64,000 nucleotides of DNA from Terriglobus albidus (GTDB lineage: Bacteria > Acidobacteriota > Terriglobia > Terriglobales > Acidobacteriaceae), in assembly GCF_025685425.1 (NCBI RefSeq), contig NZ_JAGTAS010000052.1, forward strand, positions 147,510-211,509, written 5' to 3'. Positions 56,311 through 64,000 of this stretch are shown in pieces (positions within the stretch are counted from its first letter, which is position 1; each line of letters opens with the position of its first letter). Both the position numbers and the translations under genes were made by a program. The notes under the pieces were generated by a model. That model was not told where the DNA came from. It did not search any database and saw only the letters and a list, made by a program, of their open reading frames with translations.

Positions 56311-57267
56311 GTGCAATCCCCGGCTACAACTCATGATCTGACGGGCTCCGCAGCAGCCTCACGGCTTCGCGAGTGGATGATGGACTATGCGGAGCTGTTC
56401 AAGGCCCGTGTCACCCTGCTCGTCGTTATCACCGGCGCCGCCGGCTTCTATCTGGGCTCGCTTCGCAGCGGCATCAGCCCGTTCAATATGGGCCTGCTTA
56501 AAACACTGGGTGGGATGGCCGTCGTCACTGCCGGTTCCGCGGCGCTGAACGAGGCCCTGGAGCGACGCAGCGACGCCCAGATGCGACGCACCGCCCGCCG
56601 CCCCATGGCGTCCGGCCGTATCGGTCTGCTGCATGGCCTGCTTCTGGGCTTTGCGGCCGTCTTCTTGGGATCGATGTTCCTGGCGCACGAAACCAATCTT
56701 CTGACCGGCACCCTCACGCTGATCACCGCTGTCGGCTACGTTGGAATCTATACGCCACTGAAACGAATGACGACGCTGGCAACCTTTATTGGGGCGTTCC
56801 CTGGCGCCCTGCCGCCGCTGATTGGATGGACCGCTGCCCGCGGGATGATCGAGTGGCCCGGTGTCGCCCTGTTCGCTGTGCTCTTTGTCTGGCAGTTCCC
56901 GCATTTCATGGCTATCGCCTGGATGTATCGGGAAGACTATGCCAGCGCCGGCATCAAGATGACACCCGTCGTCTCCCCCAACGGGGTGACAACCGTGGCC
57001 CAGAGCCTTTTCTACGCCGTACTCATGATTCCTGTGAGCTTGTGGACGACATGGCTGGGAGTGACCGGAATTCCCTATGCCATCGCCGCAACCGTCCTGA
57101 GCCTGGGCTACCTGTGGTACACGGTCCGCTTCGCCAGGATTCTGAAAGAAACAGACCCACTGAAATCGCGAGCCTATGCCCGCGATCTGCTAAAAGCGTC
57201 TGTCATCTACCTGCCGCTGTTGTTGGCAGCCATGATGCTGAACGCCCAGGGAAGGATCTTCTTCTAA
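56311..57267 (+). CDS. ctaB: Protoheme IX farnesyltransferase (heme o synthase)
   Basis: 318 residues from GTG at 56311 with TAGGAG 2-3 bases upstream. The prenyltransferase motif NEALERRSDAQMRRTARRPM and the second loop YREDYASAGIKM are present. It farnesylates heme b to heme o for heme-copper oxidases. Eight or nine membrane helices. The stop overlaps the next start (TAATG). Confidence 0.93.
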   Translation: MQSPATTHDLTGSAAASRLREWMMDYAELFKARVTLLVVITGAAGFYLGSLRSGISPFNMGLLKTLGGMAVVTAGSAALNEALERRSDAQMRRTARRPMASGRIGLLHGLLLGFAAVFLGSMFLAHETNLLTGTLTLITAVGYVGIYTPLKRMTTLATFIGAFPGALPPLIGWTAARGMIEWPGVALFAVLFVWQFPHFMAIAWMYREDYASAGIKMTPVVSPNGVTTVAQSLFYAVLMIPVSLWTTWLGVTGIPYAIAATVLSLGYLWYTVRFARILKETDPLKSRAYARDLLKASVIYLPLLLAAMMLNAQGRIFF

Positions 57268-57830
57268 TGGCGACAACTCCTGCCGGAGCTCCTAGAATCC
57301 ACACGCCGCCGAGCGCGATCTGGACGATTATTGCGGTCAGCGCCGCTGCCAGTGCCTTCATCTTCTGGCTGGTCTACTTCCACCAGCCGGTCGACATGGC
57401 AGGTACGCAACTCGCCTTCCTGCCTGCGCTGAACGGCCTGTTGAATGGGCTCAGCGCCATCTGCATCCTCATCGGGGTGCGCTTCATTATGGCGAAGAAG
57501 GTCAAGCAGCATCGCACGATGATGTTTGCGGCTTTCTTCTTTTCCACACTCTTCCTGGTCAGCTACCTGGGTAATTTTGCATTGCATGGCGAAACCAAAC
57601 TGCCGATCGCGCATACCGGTGGCGTCTGGTGGACTTACCTTTTACTGCTGATTTCGCACATTCTCACCAGCGTGATTGCGCTGCCAATTGTGCTGATCAC
57701 CTTCTTCCTGTCTCTGACAGAACGCTTCCCGCAGCATCGTGCTCTGGCGAAGTACACCTATCCTCTGTGGATGTACGTTTCGGTCACGGGTGTCGTGGTT
57801 TACCTCATGCAGGCGGCGATCCGGCGCTAA
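57267..57830 (+). CDS. DUF420-family membrane protein (cytochrome oxidase-associated)
   Basis: 187 residues with five helices. KKVKQHRTMMFAAFFFSTLFL and LISHILTSVIALPIVL with TERFPQHRALAKYTYPLWMYVSVTG contain the His residues typical of DUF420, often found with ctaB and cytochrome oxidase genes. Probably helps oxidase assembly. Coupled to ctaB by TAATG. Confidence 0.9.
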   Translation: MATTPAGAPRIHTPPSAIWTIIAVSAAASAFIFWLVYFHQPVDMAGTQLAFLPALNGLLNGLSAICILIGVRFIMAKKVKQHRTMMFAAFFFSTLFLVSYLGNFALHGETKLPIAHTGGVWWTYLLLLISHILTSVIALPIVLITFFLSLTERFPQHRALAKYTYPLWMYVSVTGVVVYLMQAAIRR

Positions 57831-57852
57831 GGACGTTGCACGAATACGAGAG

Positions 57853-58077
57853 ATGAAGAAAGACACGAAAACCCTGTTGCAGTATGGCGGCAGCATTCTG
57901 CTGGTGGGACTTCTATCCGCGCTGCTGACCGCCACTGTCTTCGGTGGGCTTACACGGCAGGGGCCTCATACGAATTCGGGCTGGCTTGGCCTGATGGTGG
58001 CCATGTGCTGTCTGCCGATGGGCTGCCTCCTCTTTCTTTTGGGGATGGCCAAGTGGCTCAAGGATTTGAGGGAATAG
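57853..58077 (+). CDS. Small membrane protein
   Basis: 74 residues from ATG at 57853 with GAGAG immediately upstream. Two hydrophobic helices (about 9-31 and 44-66) with a short polar loop and a charged C terminus (WLKDLRE). No family recognised. It starts 22 bases after the DUF420 gene and is probably in its operon. Confidence 0.65.
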   Translation: MKKDTKTLLQYGGSILLVGLLSALLTATVFGGLTRQGPHTNSGWLGLMVAMCCLPMGCLLFLLGMAKWLKDLRE

Positions 58078-58232
58078 GGTTTGAGGGAATAGTTCGATAC
58101 CTAGAGCCGCCACAGCCTTCAGCTTCCTCCCCGTCTGAACAAATTTGCGCTCGCAACGCTGACGACTGGAATTTGATGACATGCCCTAGTATCCTCGGTG
58201 CAACCGACTAGAGAAGGAAGTGGAGAAACGAT

Positions 58233-58697
58233 ATGGCACGTGGTGTAAATAAAGTGATTCTGTTGGGCAATGTGGGCAAGGATCCCGAGATCCGCTCGAC
58301 CCCGAGCGGAACGATGGTGGGAACATTTGGCCTGGCCACAGCCGAACGCGCGAAAGACCAGACCGGCAACTGGGTCGATAAGACCGAATGGCACAACCTC
58401 GTCTGCTTCGGCCGTACCGCGGAGATCGTTCGCGACTACGTCAAGAAAGGTACGCAGCTTTTCGTTGAAGGCAAGATCCAGACACGGAGCTGGGATGATA
58501 AGGAAAGCGGACAGAAGAAGTACCGCACCGAGATCCTGGTAAATGAGCTCACGCTGCTTGGCGGCGGTGGTGGTCAGGGCGGCCAGGGCGGCGGCAACTA
58601 CTCTCGCGGCAACACTGCGAGCTTCGGCTCCAGCTCGCCTGCTCCGGCGGATGAATTCGCCGGTACTGGCATCACCGACGACGATATCCCTTTCTAA
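58233..58697 (+). CDS. ssb: Single-stranded DNA-binding protein
   Basis: 154 residues. OB fold (MARGVNKVILLGNVGKDPEI, WHNLVCFGRTAEIVRDYVKKG), a Gly-rich linker and the conserved acidic tip DDDIPF that recruits repair and replication proteins. Single gene with its own promoter; GAGAAACG upstream. Confidence 0.96.
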   Translation: MARGVNKVILLGNVGKDPEIRSTPSGTMVGTFGLATAERAKDQTGNWVDKTEWHNLVCFGRTAEIVRDYVKKGTQLFVEGKIQTRSWDDKESGQKKYRTEILVNELTLLGGGGGQGGQGGGNYSRGNTASFGSSSPAPADEFAGTGITDDDIPF

Positions 58698-58719
58698 ACA
58701 GAACCTCTCCGTTCCTTTC

Positions 58720-58747
58720 GCCGCGCCCGGCCCATGCCTGGCGCGGC
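58720..58747 (+). terminator. Probable terminator after ssb
   Basis: GCCGCGCC and GGCGCGGC form an 8 bp stem. Only TTCG follows, so no proper T-run. Confidence 0.5.
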
Positions 58748-58780
58748 TTCGTAGTTCATCGGGATTGGTAGACTGAAACC

Positions 58781-59110
58781 ATGCTGGATGAAGCCGCATT
58801 TCGCAGGGAGAGCGACAGCGCTCTCGAGAGCCTGAAGCAGGCGTTGATCGAAGCCGAAGAAGACGGCGGCTTCGAAGTGGAAGAGAAGAATGGCGTGCTG
58901 AATGTCCTCTTTGAAGACGGCAGCGCAAAATTTGTTTTTACACCCAATACGCCGGTCCGCCAGATCTGGATCTCGGCTCTGTCGACTTCCTTCAAGCTGG
59001 AGTGGCACGATGGCCAGTTCGTGCTGCCGAAGACCGGAGAAGCACTGCAACTGCTGACGCAGCGCCTGTTGCGCGAGCATCTCAGCGACGATTCCATCAC
59101 GCTTGGCTAG
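58781..59110 (+). CDS. cyaY: Frataxin/CyaY-like iron protein
   Basis: 109 residues, typical of CyaY: acidic first helix (LIEAEEDGGFEVEEKNGVLNV), then FEDGSAKFVFTPNTPVRQIWIS and the C-terminal helix. Donates or regulates iron in Fe-S cluster assembly. The TAG stop is the terminal TAG of repeat A7, so the original C terminus is not certain. Confidence 0.87.
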   Translation: MLDEAAFRRESDSALESLKQALIEAEEDGGFEVEEKNGVLNVLFEDGSAKFVFTPNTPVRQIWISALSTSFKLEWHDGQFVLPKTGEALQLLTQRLLREHLSDDSITLG

Positions 59111-59222
59111 AACATTTTCCCTGTTGCTGGGTATCCCGGAAGAGTCGAGCAGCGGCGTTTTCATTGCGGAAAAGCCCATAGATGCGGAAGCCCTACTCTA
59201 CACCTCCAGGGAAAATGCTCTA
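59108..59222 (+). repeat. Family A dispersed inverted-repeat element, copy A7 (well preserved)
   Basis: TAGAACATTTTCCCTGTTGC at the left and TCCAGGGAAAATGCTCTA at the right, with core GGCGTTTTCATTGCGGAAAA. The termini pair over 16 bp with one or two mismatches. The left TAG is the cyaY stop. Confidence 0.92.
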
Positions 59223-59269
59223 ACTTTTTATTACCCAGATCGCCCGGGCGCGGTTAGTCTGAGCGTACG

Positions 59270-60040
59270 ATGACGCTTTCTGTCGCCATCATTACCCTGA
59301 ATGAAGAAGAGAACCTCCGCCGAACTCTGCCCTCGCTGCAGTTCGCTGATGAGGTCATTGTGGTAGATTCCGGATCTACCGATAAAACCGTCGAGCTGGC
59401 CCGCAGCTTCGGCGCCAAGGTCTATGAAGAACCCTGGAAAGGCTATGCCGGACAGAAGAACTCGGCAATTGCCAAATGCACCGGGGACTGGATTCTCTCG
59501 CTCGACGCCGACGAGCTGGTGAGCCCGGAGCTTGCCGAGCAGTTGCGTATTCTGCTGCCCTCTAACCCTCCGCACGATGCCTACTATCTGCCGCGCAGAA
59601 ATATCATCTTTGGGCGCTGGATCAGGCACGGCGGCTTCTACCCTGACAGCAAGCTTCGGCTCTTTCGCCGCGGCGCAGCTACCTTCGCTGCGCGCCTGGT
59701 GCACGAAACGATCCGCTTTGAAGGCGAATCGGATGAACTGGAAGGCGCACTGATTCACTATCCCTATCCCACCATCGCCGGATTCGTGGAACACATGAAC
59801 CGCTATAGCGGGCTGGGAGCGGAGATGCTTGCCCAACAAGGCGTGGTCAGCGGTGGATATCTCACATTCGTCTGGAATGTAGTCATCCGGCCGGTGCTTC
59901 AGTTGAAATGGAACTTCTGGTTCCGCCTCGGCTTCCTCGACGGCCGCGAAGGACTGATGCTCCACCTCTACCATGCAGCCTATGCGAGCTGGAAGTACGC
60001 GAAAGCGTGGGAGCTGGGTAAAGCAAAGGTTAAAAGTTAA
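59270..60040 (+). CDS. GT2-family glycosyltransferase (WaaE/KdtX-like)
   Basis: 256 residues, no membrane helix. MTLSVAIITLNEEENLRRTL, VVDSGSTDKTVELA and the DxD-type SLDADELVS are typical of lipopolysaccharide-core beta-glucosyltransferases. It probably adds a sugar to the inner core; the acceptor is not certain. The stop codon is within the left arm of the inverted repeat at 60029. Confidence 0.87.
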   Translation: MTLSVAIITLNEEENLRRTLPSLQFADEVIVVDSGSTDKTVELARSFGAKVYEEPWKGYAGQKNSAIAKCTGDWILSLDADELVSPELAEQLRILLPSNPPHDAYYLPRRNIIFGRWIRHGGFYPDSKLRLFRRGAATFAARLVHETIRFEGESDELEGALIHYPYPTIAGFVEHMNRYSGLGAEMLAQQGVVSGGYLTFVWNVVIRPVLQLKWNFWFRLGFLDGREGLMLHLYHAAYASWKYAKAWELGKAKVKS

Positions 60041-60140
60041 AAGTTGCAAGTTAAGCGTTAAGGCCGTGGCAACCGGTGAGGCACTTCCTCCCCAACAACC
60101 ACAGCCTTAACGCTTTAACTTTTAACTTGCAACTTTTAAC
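60029..60140. repeat. Heptad-based inverted repeat between convergent genes
   Basis: Left arm 60029-60067 (AAGTTAAAAGTTGCAAGTTA and GCGTTAAGGCCGTGG), right arm 60108-60140 is the complement with small shifts. The arms consist of repeated AGTTAAA/AGTTGCA units, unlike the surrounding GC-rich DNA. The left arm contains the stop of the GT2 gene; it can serve as a bidirectional terminator. Confidence 0.8.
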
Positions 60141-60149
60141 TCTTCTTCC

Positions 60150-60893
60150 CTACCAGGGAAGCGTCTGGTCCATGTGGAAGTAGCCGCCTGTCGGTCCATC
60201 TGCAGGGAGCGTCGCCAGACGTACCGAGGTCTTTGCACCGTCGGGAATCTCCATCGGAGCGGCGCTGGTGCCCATATCGGTCTTGACCCAGCCGGGATGA
60301 GCTGCGTTGACCTTGATCGGCGTATCCTTCAGCGCTGCCGCCAGGTGAATGGTGTAGGAGTTCAGCGCGGCCTTCGAAGCGTTATACGCGACCATCTTGC
60401 TGCCGTAGATCGGCGAGGTCGGGTCGGCATGCAGTGTAAGCGAACCCAGAATGCTGGAGAGGTTCACGATGCGTCCCGCCGGGCTCTTGCGGACGAGCGG
60501 CAGCAGTGTCTGCGTGAGCTCAATCAGGCCAAAGAAGTTGGTATCGAAGACGTCGCGCAACTGCTTCTGTGTCACGGTCGCAGCAGTATTCGCCGCCCAA
60601 TCGTCGCCACCCTCACTGACACCGGCGTTGTTGATCAGGATGTCGAGTTTGCCGAAGGTCTTGTCGAGGAAGTCGTACACCTTCGGGAAGTCGGAAGATC
60701 GTGTGATCTCCAGAACAACGGGATAGGCATCGATACCGGCGGCCTTCAGCTTCTGCGCGGCGCCTTCGGCCTTCTGCTGGTCGCGGGCGGCCACCACGAC
60801 TGTGATTCCCTGCTCGCCGAGTTGTTTCGCGGTCTCAAAGCCAATCCCTTTGTTGGCTCCGGTGATGAGCGCAACCTTCTTCGTCTCTGCCAT
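60150..60893 (-). CDS. SDR-family oxidoreductase
   Basis: 247 residues. NAD(P) loop TGANKGIGFETAKQ, NNAGVS, and the catalytic YNASK in KMVAYNASKAALN. Classical short-chain dehydrogenase. Substrate unknown. GAGAGAT lies upstream of the start; the gene ends next to the inverted repeat. Confidence 0.9.
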   Translation of the reverse strand: MAETKKVALITGANKGIGFETAKQLGEQGITVVVAARDQQKAEGAAQKLKAAGIDAYPVVLEITRSSDFPKVYDFLDKTFGKLDILINNAGVSEGGDDWAANTAATVTQKQLRDVFDTNFFGLIELTQTLLPLVRKSPAGRIVNLSSILGSLTLHADPTSPIYGSKMVAYNASKAALNSYTIHLAAALKDTPIKVNAAHPGWVKTDMGTSAAPMEIPDGAKTSVRLATLPADGPTGGYFHMDQTLPW

Positions 60894-60980
60894 GGCATCT
60901 CTCCTTGTAATACCTGTTGTAGGTGCGAGAGGTTAGATCACGATAAAAGCGAAAGAGATGCAACTATCTCTCAGCGATTG

Positions 60981-61598
60981 TTAATCGCCGAATGCGACCT
61001 TTAATCCCACACCAATGAATGTAGTCCCGGCCAGTCGATCAAGCCACACGCCAGCCTTGGGGTTCCGTTTGAGCCACGCGCCTACCGTCCCGGCAAAGAT
61101 GCCGATTGTGCTGAATACGAGGAAGGCCATCATCATGAAGATGCCGCCGAGAATCATCATCTGGATCGCCGGCGACGGTCCATTCTTCTGCACGAACTGC
61201 GGTAAAAAGACGAGGAAGAAGAGCGTTACCTTGGGATTCAGCATGTTGCCGATCACGCACTGACGGAAGACCAGCCACAGCGACTTCTTCGGTGCATTCC
61301 CCGCGACTGAGAGCGAGCCGCTGCGCCAGCTCTTGATGCCGATCCAGAACAGATAGGCCGCACCGGCGTACTTAATCATCTCAAACGCAACCGGTGAGGC
61401 TCGCAATACCGCGGCAAGACCAATCGCGGCGATCGTCGTATGGAAGATGACACCGAAGGCGAATCCGCAGGCAGCGACAAAGCCGGCCATACGCCCCTGC
61501 GAGATGCCGCGGACAAGAACCTGAATGTTATCCGGCCCGGGCGCGATCGCCAGAATAAAGACCGCGCCAATGTAGAGGGTCAGTTGAGAAGCGTGCAT
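60981..61598 (-). CDS. LysE-family translocator
   Basis: 205 residues, six helices. Typical N terminus FILAIAPGPDNIQVLVRGISQGRMAG and GCAFGVIFHT-like second helix. LysE/RhtB proteins export amino acids such as lysine or homoserine. Stand-alone gene. Confidence 0.88.
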   Translation of the reverse strand: MHASQLTLYIGAVFILAIAPGPDNIQVLVRGISQGRMAGFVAACGFAFGVIFHTTIAAIGLAAVLRASPVAFEMIKYAGAAYLFWIGIKSWRSGSLSVAGNAPKKSLWLVFRQCVIGNMLNPKVTLFFLVFLPQFVQKNGPSPAIQMMILGGIFMMMAFLVFSTIGIFAGTVGAWLKRNPKAGVWLDRLAGTTFIGVGLKVAFGD

Positions 61599-61670
61599 AC
61601 CAGAAACGTACCAGTTGCTTGTCTCTGCTTGCCAGCAGAATGAAGGAAAACGCCAGGGGACCGTTCGAGC

Positions 61671-61811
61671 CTAGGGGACGGGAAGAATGAGAAATTTGAC
61701 CAAATAGTAAATCAATGAGTGTGGATGTTGGCTGGCATATATGGCAGCCAACATCAGCAACACCAGTACAGACACTTTTCCCCAAGAGATTTTGAGCGAG
61801 CTTTTCTCCAT
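61671..61811 (-). CDS. Possible single-helix small membrane protein
   Basis: 46 residues from ATG at 61811: a polar start (MEKSSLKISWGK), one hydrophobic helix (VSVLVLLMLAAIYA) and a second hydrophobic patch. It starts 14 bases after the stop of the sorbosone-dehydrogenase-like gene; GGTCGGG upstream is a weak ribosome-binding site. No homologue known to me. Confidence 0.45.
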   Translation of the reverse strand: MEKSSLKISWGKVSVLVLLMLAAIYASQHPHSLIYYLVKFLILPVP

Positions 61812-61825
61812 CCCGACCGAGGCGC

Positions 61826-63118
61826 CTACTTCTTCCCTGTGTAGCTGACCCGCCAAATGGTACGTGAGCCGTCGTCGCTTACGAGAAGCGAACCATCCTT
61901 AGCCGTGGTGACACCCACCGGACGTCCCCAGACCTGGCCTTCGGGCGTAACAAAGCCGGTCAGGAAATCCTCGTACTCGCCGCTGGTGGGCTTGCCGTTC
62001 TTCATCGGTACATGAATCACCTCATATCCCGCACGGACCTTGCGGTTCCAGCTTCCATGTTCCGCGGCAAAGATGTCGCCGGTCATGCCTGGGAACTGTC
62101 CGCCGGGATAAAACATCATCTGCAGTGAAGCCATATGTGGCTGCACCAGCACATCCGGCGTAATGACCTTCGCCTTCAGCTCCGGATGCTTCCCTTTGTG
62201 GCGGGGATCCTGATGACCGCCCATGTAAAACCAGGGCCAGCCATAGAAGCCGCCTTCCTTCACGCTGGTGATGTAGTCCGGCACCAGGTTATTGCCGAGG
62301 TTGTCGCGCTCATTGGTCGAGCACCACAGCTCGCCCGTCGTCGGATTGATGGCCTCGCCCACGCAGTTGCGAATGCCTGCGGCATACACCTTCACGAACT
62401 TACCTTCGGGCGTGAACTCCAATACATCGGCACGATGCTCTTCCTCAGGATGCGTATCCATATCAGCCACATTCGAGGCCGAGCCCACGGAGATGAACAT
62501 CCGCTTTCCGTCCTTCGAAAAGACCACATCACGCGTCGAATGCCCGCTGCCAGGCGCCATCGGATAGAGCTTCTCGATCAACTGCTCGCCCTGAGTTGCA
62601 GCCTTTAGATCGCCATTCTTATACGCATAGCGATAGAGTGACTTCGTCGTGACCACGTAGACATACTGAGGATTCGGCCCCAGCGGATAGAAGGCAATTC
62701 CGAAGGGCCGATCGAGCCCGCTGGCAAAGGTCTCTACCGTGGCGGCTTTGCCATCAGCCCCGACACCTCGCATCACCTTGATGGTGCCGGCGCCTGTATC
62801 CGCGAGAAACACATCTCCATTGGGAGCCGTACGCATCAGGCGGGGAATCTCAAATCCCTGGGCGTAGATCTCCACCTTGTATCCCGCCGGCGCCTGGGGC
62901 CAGGCATTCTGCGGACGGTCGATGACATGCGGGCCATTCCCCACCGCCTCGGCCTCATTCGGCTCCGGCAGATCGGCCACCGTGATCTTCCAGCGCTGGC
63001 CGGGTTTCTCATCGGCATAGCCTGCCCAGGCCTGCTGGCCGGTACGAATCTGCTGGGCGATAGCGCCAGAGCTAATAACCATGGCCGACACGAGAACGAG
63101 CGAGGAACGTGGCTTCAT
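61826..63118 (-). CDS. Secreted PQQ-type sugar dehydrogenase (sorbosone dehydrogenase-like beta-propeller)
   Basis: 430 residues from ATG at 63118 with GGAGG 9 bases upstream; an earlier in-frame start lacks this. Signal peptide ends ISSGAIAQQ. The propeller has PAGYKVEIYAQGFEIPRLM, RPFGIAFYPLG, the GNPATREVVFSKDG-like SGHSTRDVVFSKDGKRMFIS and ERDNLGNNLVPDYITSV, which match the glucose/sorbosone dehydrogenase family. PQQ dependence is expected but no PQQ biosynthesis gene is here. Confidence 0.86.
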   Translation of the reverse strand: MKPRSSLVLVSAMVISSGAIAQQIRTGQQAWAGYADEKPGQRWKITVADLPEPNEAEAVGNGPHVIDRPQNAWPQAPAGYKVEIYAQGFEIPRLMRTAPNGDVFLADTGAGTIKVMRGVGADGKAATVETFASGLDRPFGIAFYPLGPNPQYVYVVTTKSLYRYAYKNGDLKAATQGEQLIEKLYPMAPGSGHSTRDVVFSKDGKRMFISVGSASNVADMDTHPEEEHRADVLEFTPEGKFVKVYAAGIRNCVGEAINPTTGELWCSTNERDNLGNNLVPDYITSVKEGGFYGWPWFYMGGHQDPRHKGKHPELKAKVITPDVLVQPHMASLQMMFYPGGQFPGMTGDIFAAEHGSWNRKVRAGYEVIHVPMKNGKPTSGEYEDFLTGFVTPEGQVWGRPVGVTTAKDGSLLVSDDGSRTIWRVSYTGKK

Positions 63119-63240
63119 TCCGGAATCCTCCGAGGGGAATTTTGGAGCGACTCCATTCTCCCTCGAACCATCGATGTCCGTCACCTCACGCTGGTTCAGT
63201 TCATGCCCGGTATGTGTTCACATCGAAAAAAATCTGGACT

Positions 63241-63354
63241 TAGAGCATTTTTCCTGTTGCGGGGTATCCCGGAAGAGGAGTGCAGCGGCGTTTTCATTGC
63301 GGAAAACGCCCATAGATGCGGATGCCCTGGGCTACACCTACAGGGAAAATGCTC
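63241..63354 (+). repeat. Family A dispersed inverted-repeat element, copy A8 (best conserved)
   Basis: TAGAGCATTTTTCCTGTTGC at the left, GGCGTTTTCATTGCGGAAAA and CGCC in the core, ACCTACAGGGAAAATGCTCC at the right. Lies between two reverse genes and not at a stop codon. 63119-63240 contains no gene. Confidence 0.93.
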
Positions 63355-63366
63355 CAAAGCCCATGA

Positions 63367-63394
63367 CCCGCCTCCGGATGATCTCGGAGGCGGG
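63367..63394 (-). terminator. Probable terminator of the TonB-dependent receptor gene
   Basis: CCCGCCTCCG (63367-63376) pairs with CGGAGGCGGG (63385-63394). On the minus strand TCATGGGCTTTGG follows, so the T-tract is weak. It lies 22 bases past the receptor stop. Confidence 0.6.
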
Positions 63395-63416
63395 CCACTA
63401 GCAACGTCGGGATGTT

Positions 63417-64000
63417 TTAGAAGGCCCAGGTGAGCCCAAACTCGGGATAGCGGTTCATCTGGGTCAGCTCGTAGGGTGTGCAACCCTGGCAGTGCGGAAT
63501 CATGACGTATTGGTAGTAATTCCGGTTGTTGAGGGCGTTATCGAGTCCGCCGTACAGCTTCATACCGCGGCCCTCTTTCTGGAGATTCACTTCATAGTGG
63601 ACATCGACGCGTTGATAGTCCGTGCCACGTGCAGTATTGACGCTGGTGACGTCATAGATCGGCCGCTGCTGAAGCTGCGACTGTTGCACCAGGTACGGGG
63701 TGTACGGCGTTCCCGTATGCGAGGAGTAGCGAGTTGTGAAGATCTGCTTCTTACCAATCCGGACGCCAGTGATCAGGTTCGTCCGCAGAGGCATGTCATA
63801 GTTGGTGCGGCGCGAGATGCCATCGAGAGCAGTCGCGAACGAACGTCCCAGGCCCACGTTGGCGCGAACGAATAACTTGCGGCTGAAGCTCGAGTTGAAT
63901 TCGGCCTCTACTCCGTTGGAGATACCAGTTCCCTTGCTGACCATCGGCATATAGAGGAAGGGCTGTCCGAAGGTGTCCACGATGTTGGCCAGGCTGAGCG
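63417..64000 (-). CDS. TonB-dependent receptor, C-terminal barrel (partial, runs off the window)
   Basis: The last 194 residues are visible. The end WAF with aromatic C terminus, KLYGGLDNALNNRNY and the alternating barrel strands (GVEAEFNSSFSRKLFVRANVGLG, YQRVDVHYEVNLQ) are typical of outer-membrane TonB receptors. The frame is open to the window edge, so the start is beyond it. Cys-containing loop PHCQGCTPYEL is unusual. Confidence 0.85.
   Translation of the reverse strand, partial: LSLANIVDTFGQPFLYMPMVSKGTGISNGVEAEFNSSFSRKLFVRANVGLGRSFATALDGISRRTNYDMPLRTNLITGVRIGKKQIFTTRYSSHTGTPYTPYLVQQSQLQQRPIYDVTSVNTARGTDYQRVDVHYEVNLQKEGRGMKLYGGLDNALNNRNYYQYVMIPHCQGCTPYELTQMNRYPEFGLTWAF

Overview
The window looks like chromosomal core sequence of a soil Acidobacteriota of the class Terriglobia (Granulicella, Terriglobus or Edaphobacter type). 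The evidence is the high G+C content, two lineage-typical protein families (TIGR03435-type at 38171 and the TIGR03436-type VWA protein at 32703), DUF4382, DUF2911 and BON proteins, a TonB-dependent receptor, and many Tat- or Sec-exported enzymes. It carries an outer-membrane machinery, so it is diderm. I see no tRNA, rRNA, CRISPR array, transposase, integrase or phage module.

Layout. 0-5 kb: exported aminotransferase and exported dipeptidase, a small membrane protein, and an exported beta-propeller. 5-10 kb: a forward run of rbfA, nrnA, a GT39 glycosyltransferase, a GNAT protein and two small membrane proteins. 10-16 kb: mostly reverse genes (M24 peptidase, DUF2911, Tat FAD oxidoreductase, cation/proton antiporter). 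16-27 kb: the reverse translation/transcription block glyQ-glyS-SDH-type protease, then rimP-nusA-infB. 27-38 kb: DUF4382 lipoprotein, recO, ferredoxin, hfq-suhB, moaD-moaE-VWA, a membrane LuxR-type regulator with a DUF4199 protein, and lon. 38-42 kb: TIGR03435 protein, pheA, a stress-type cluster of tiny membrane proteins plus CsbD, and a UbiA prenyltransferase. 42-51 kb: envelope operon omp85(bamA)-surA-like-tamB-BON, all reverse. 51-54 kb: ThiF/MoeB-type E1, then an ECF sigma factor with a zinc anti-sigma-like partner. 54-64 kb: trpE, a heme o synthase/DUF420 group, ssb, cyaY, GT2, SDR, LysE, a sorbosone-dehydrogenase-like propeller and the 3' end of a TonB-dependent receptor.

The most unusual content is non-coding. 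Eight copies of a ~115 bp element (family A) have 16-17 bp terminal inverted repeats and an internal palindrome, and no transposase gene is present. In five of the eight, the terminal TAG/TAA of the element is the stop codon of the adjacent gene. A second family (B, four copies of ~90 bp) consists of three consecutive hairpins, two with CTTCA loops. Shorter repeats (family C) and a heptad-based inverted repeat at 60029-60140 add to this. Several intergenic gaps consist almost entirely of these elements.

Among proteins, three points stand out. MoaD has an 18-residue tail after its GG and lies in the same reading frame as moaE, separated by one TAA and four codons. The Omp85 protein has about seven POTRA repeats and is coupled to a SurA-like chaperone without a parvulin domain and to TamB. 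An SDH-type ClpP-fold protease follows glyS in the same operon. Function calls rest on motif and family recognition by eye; no searches were run.
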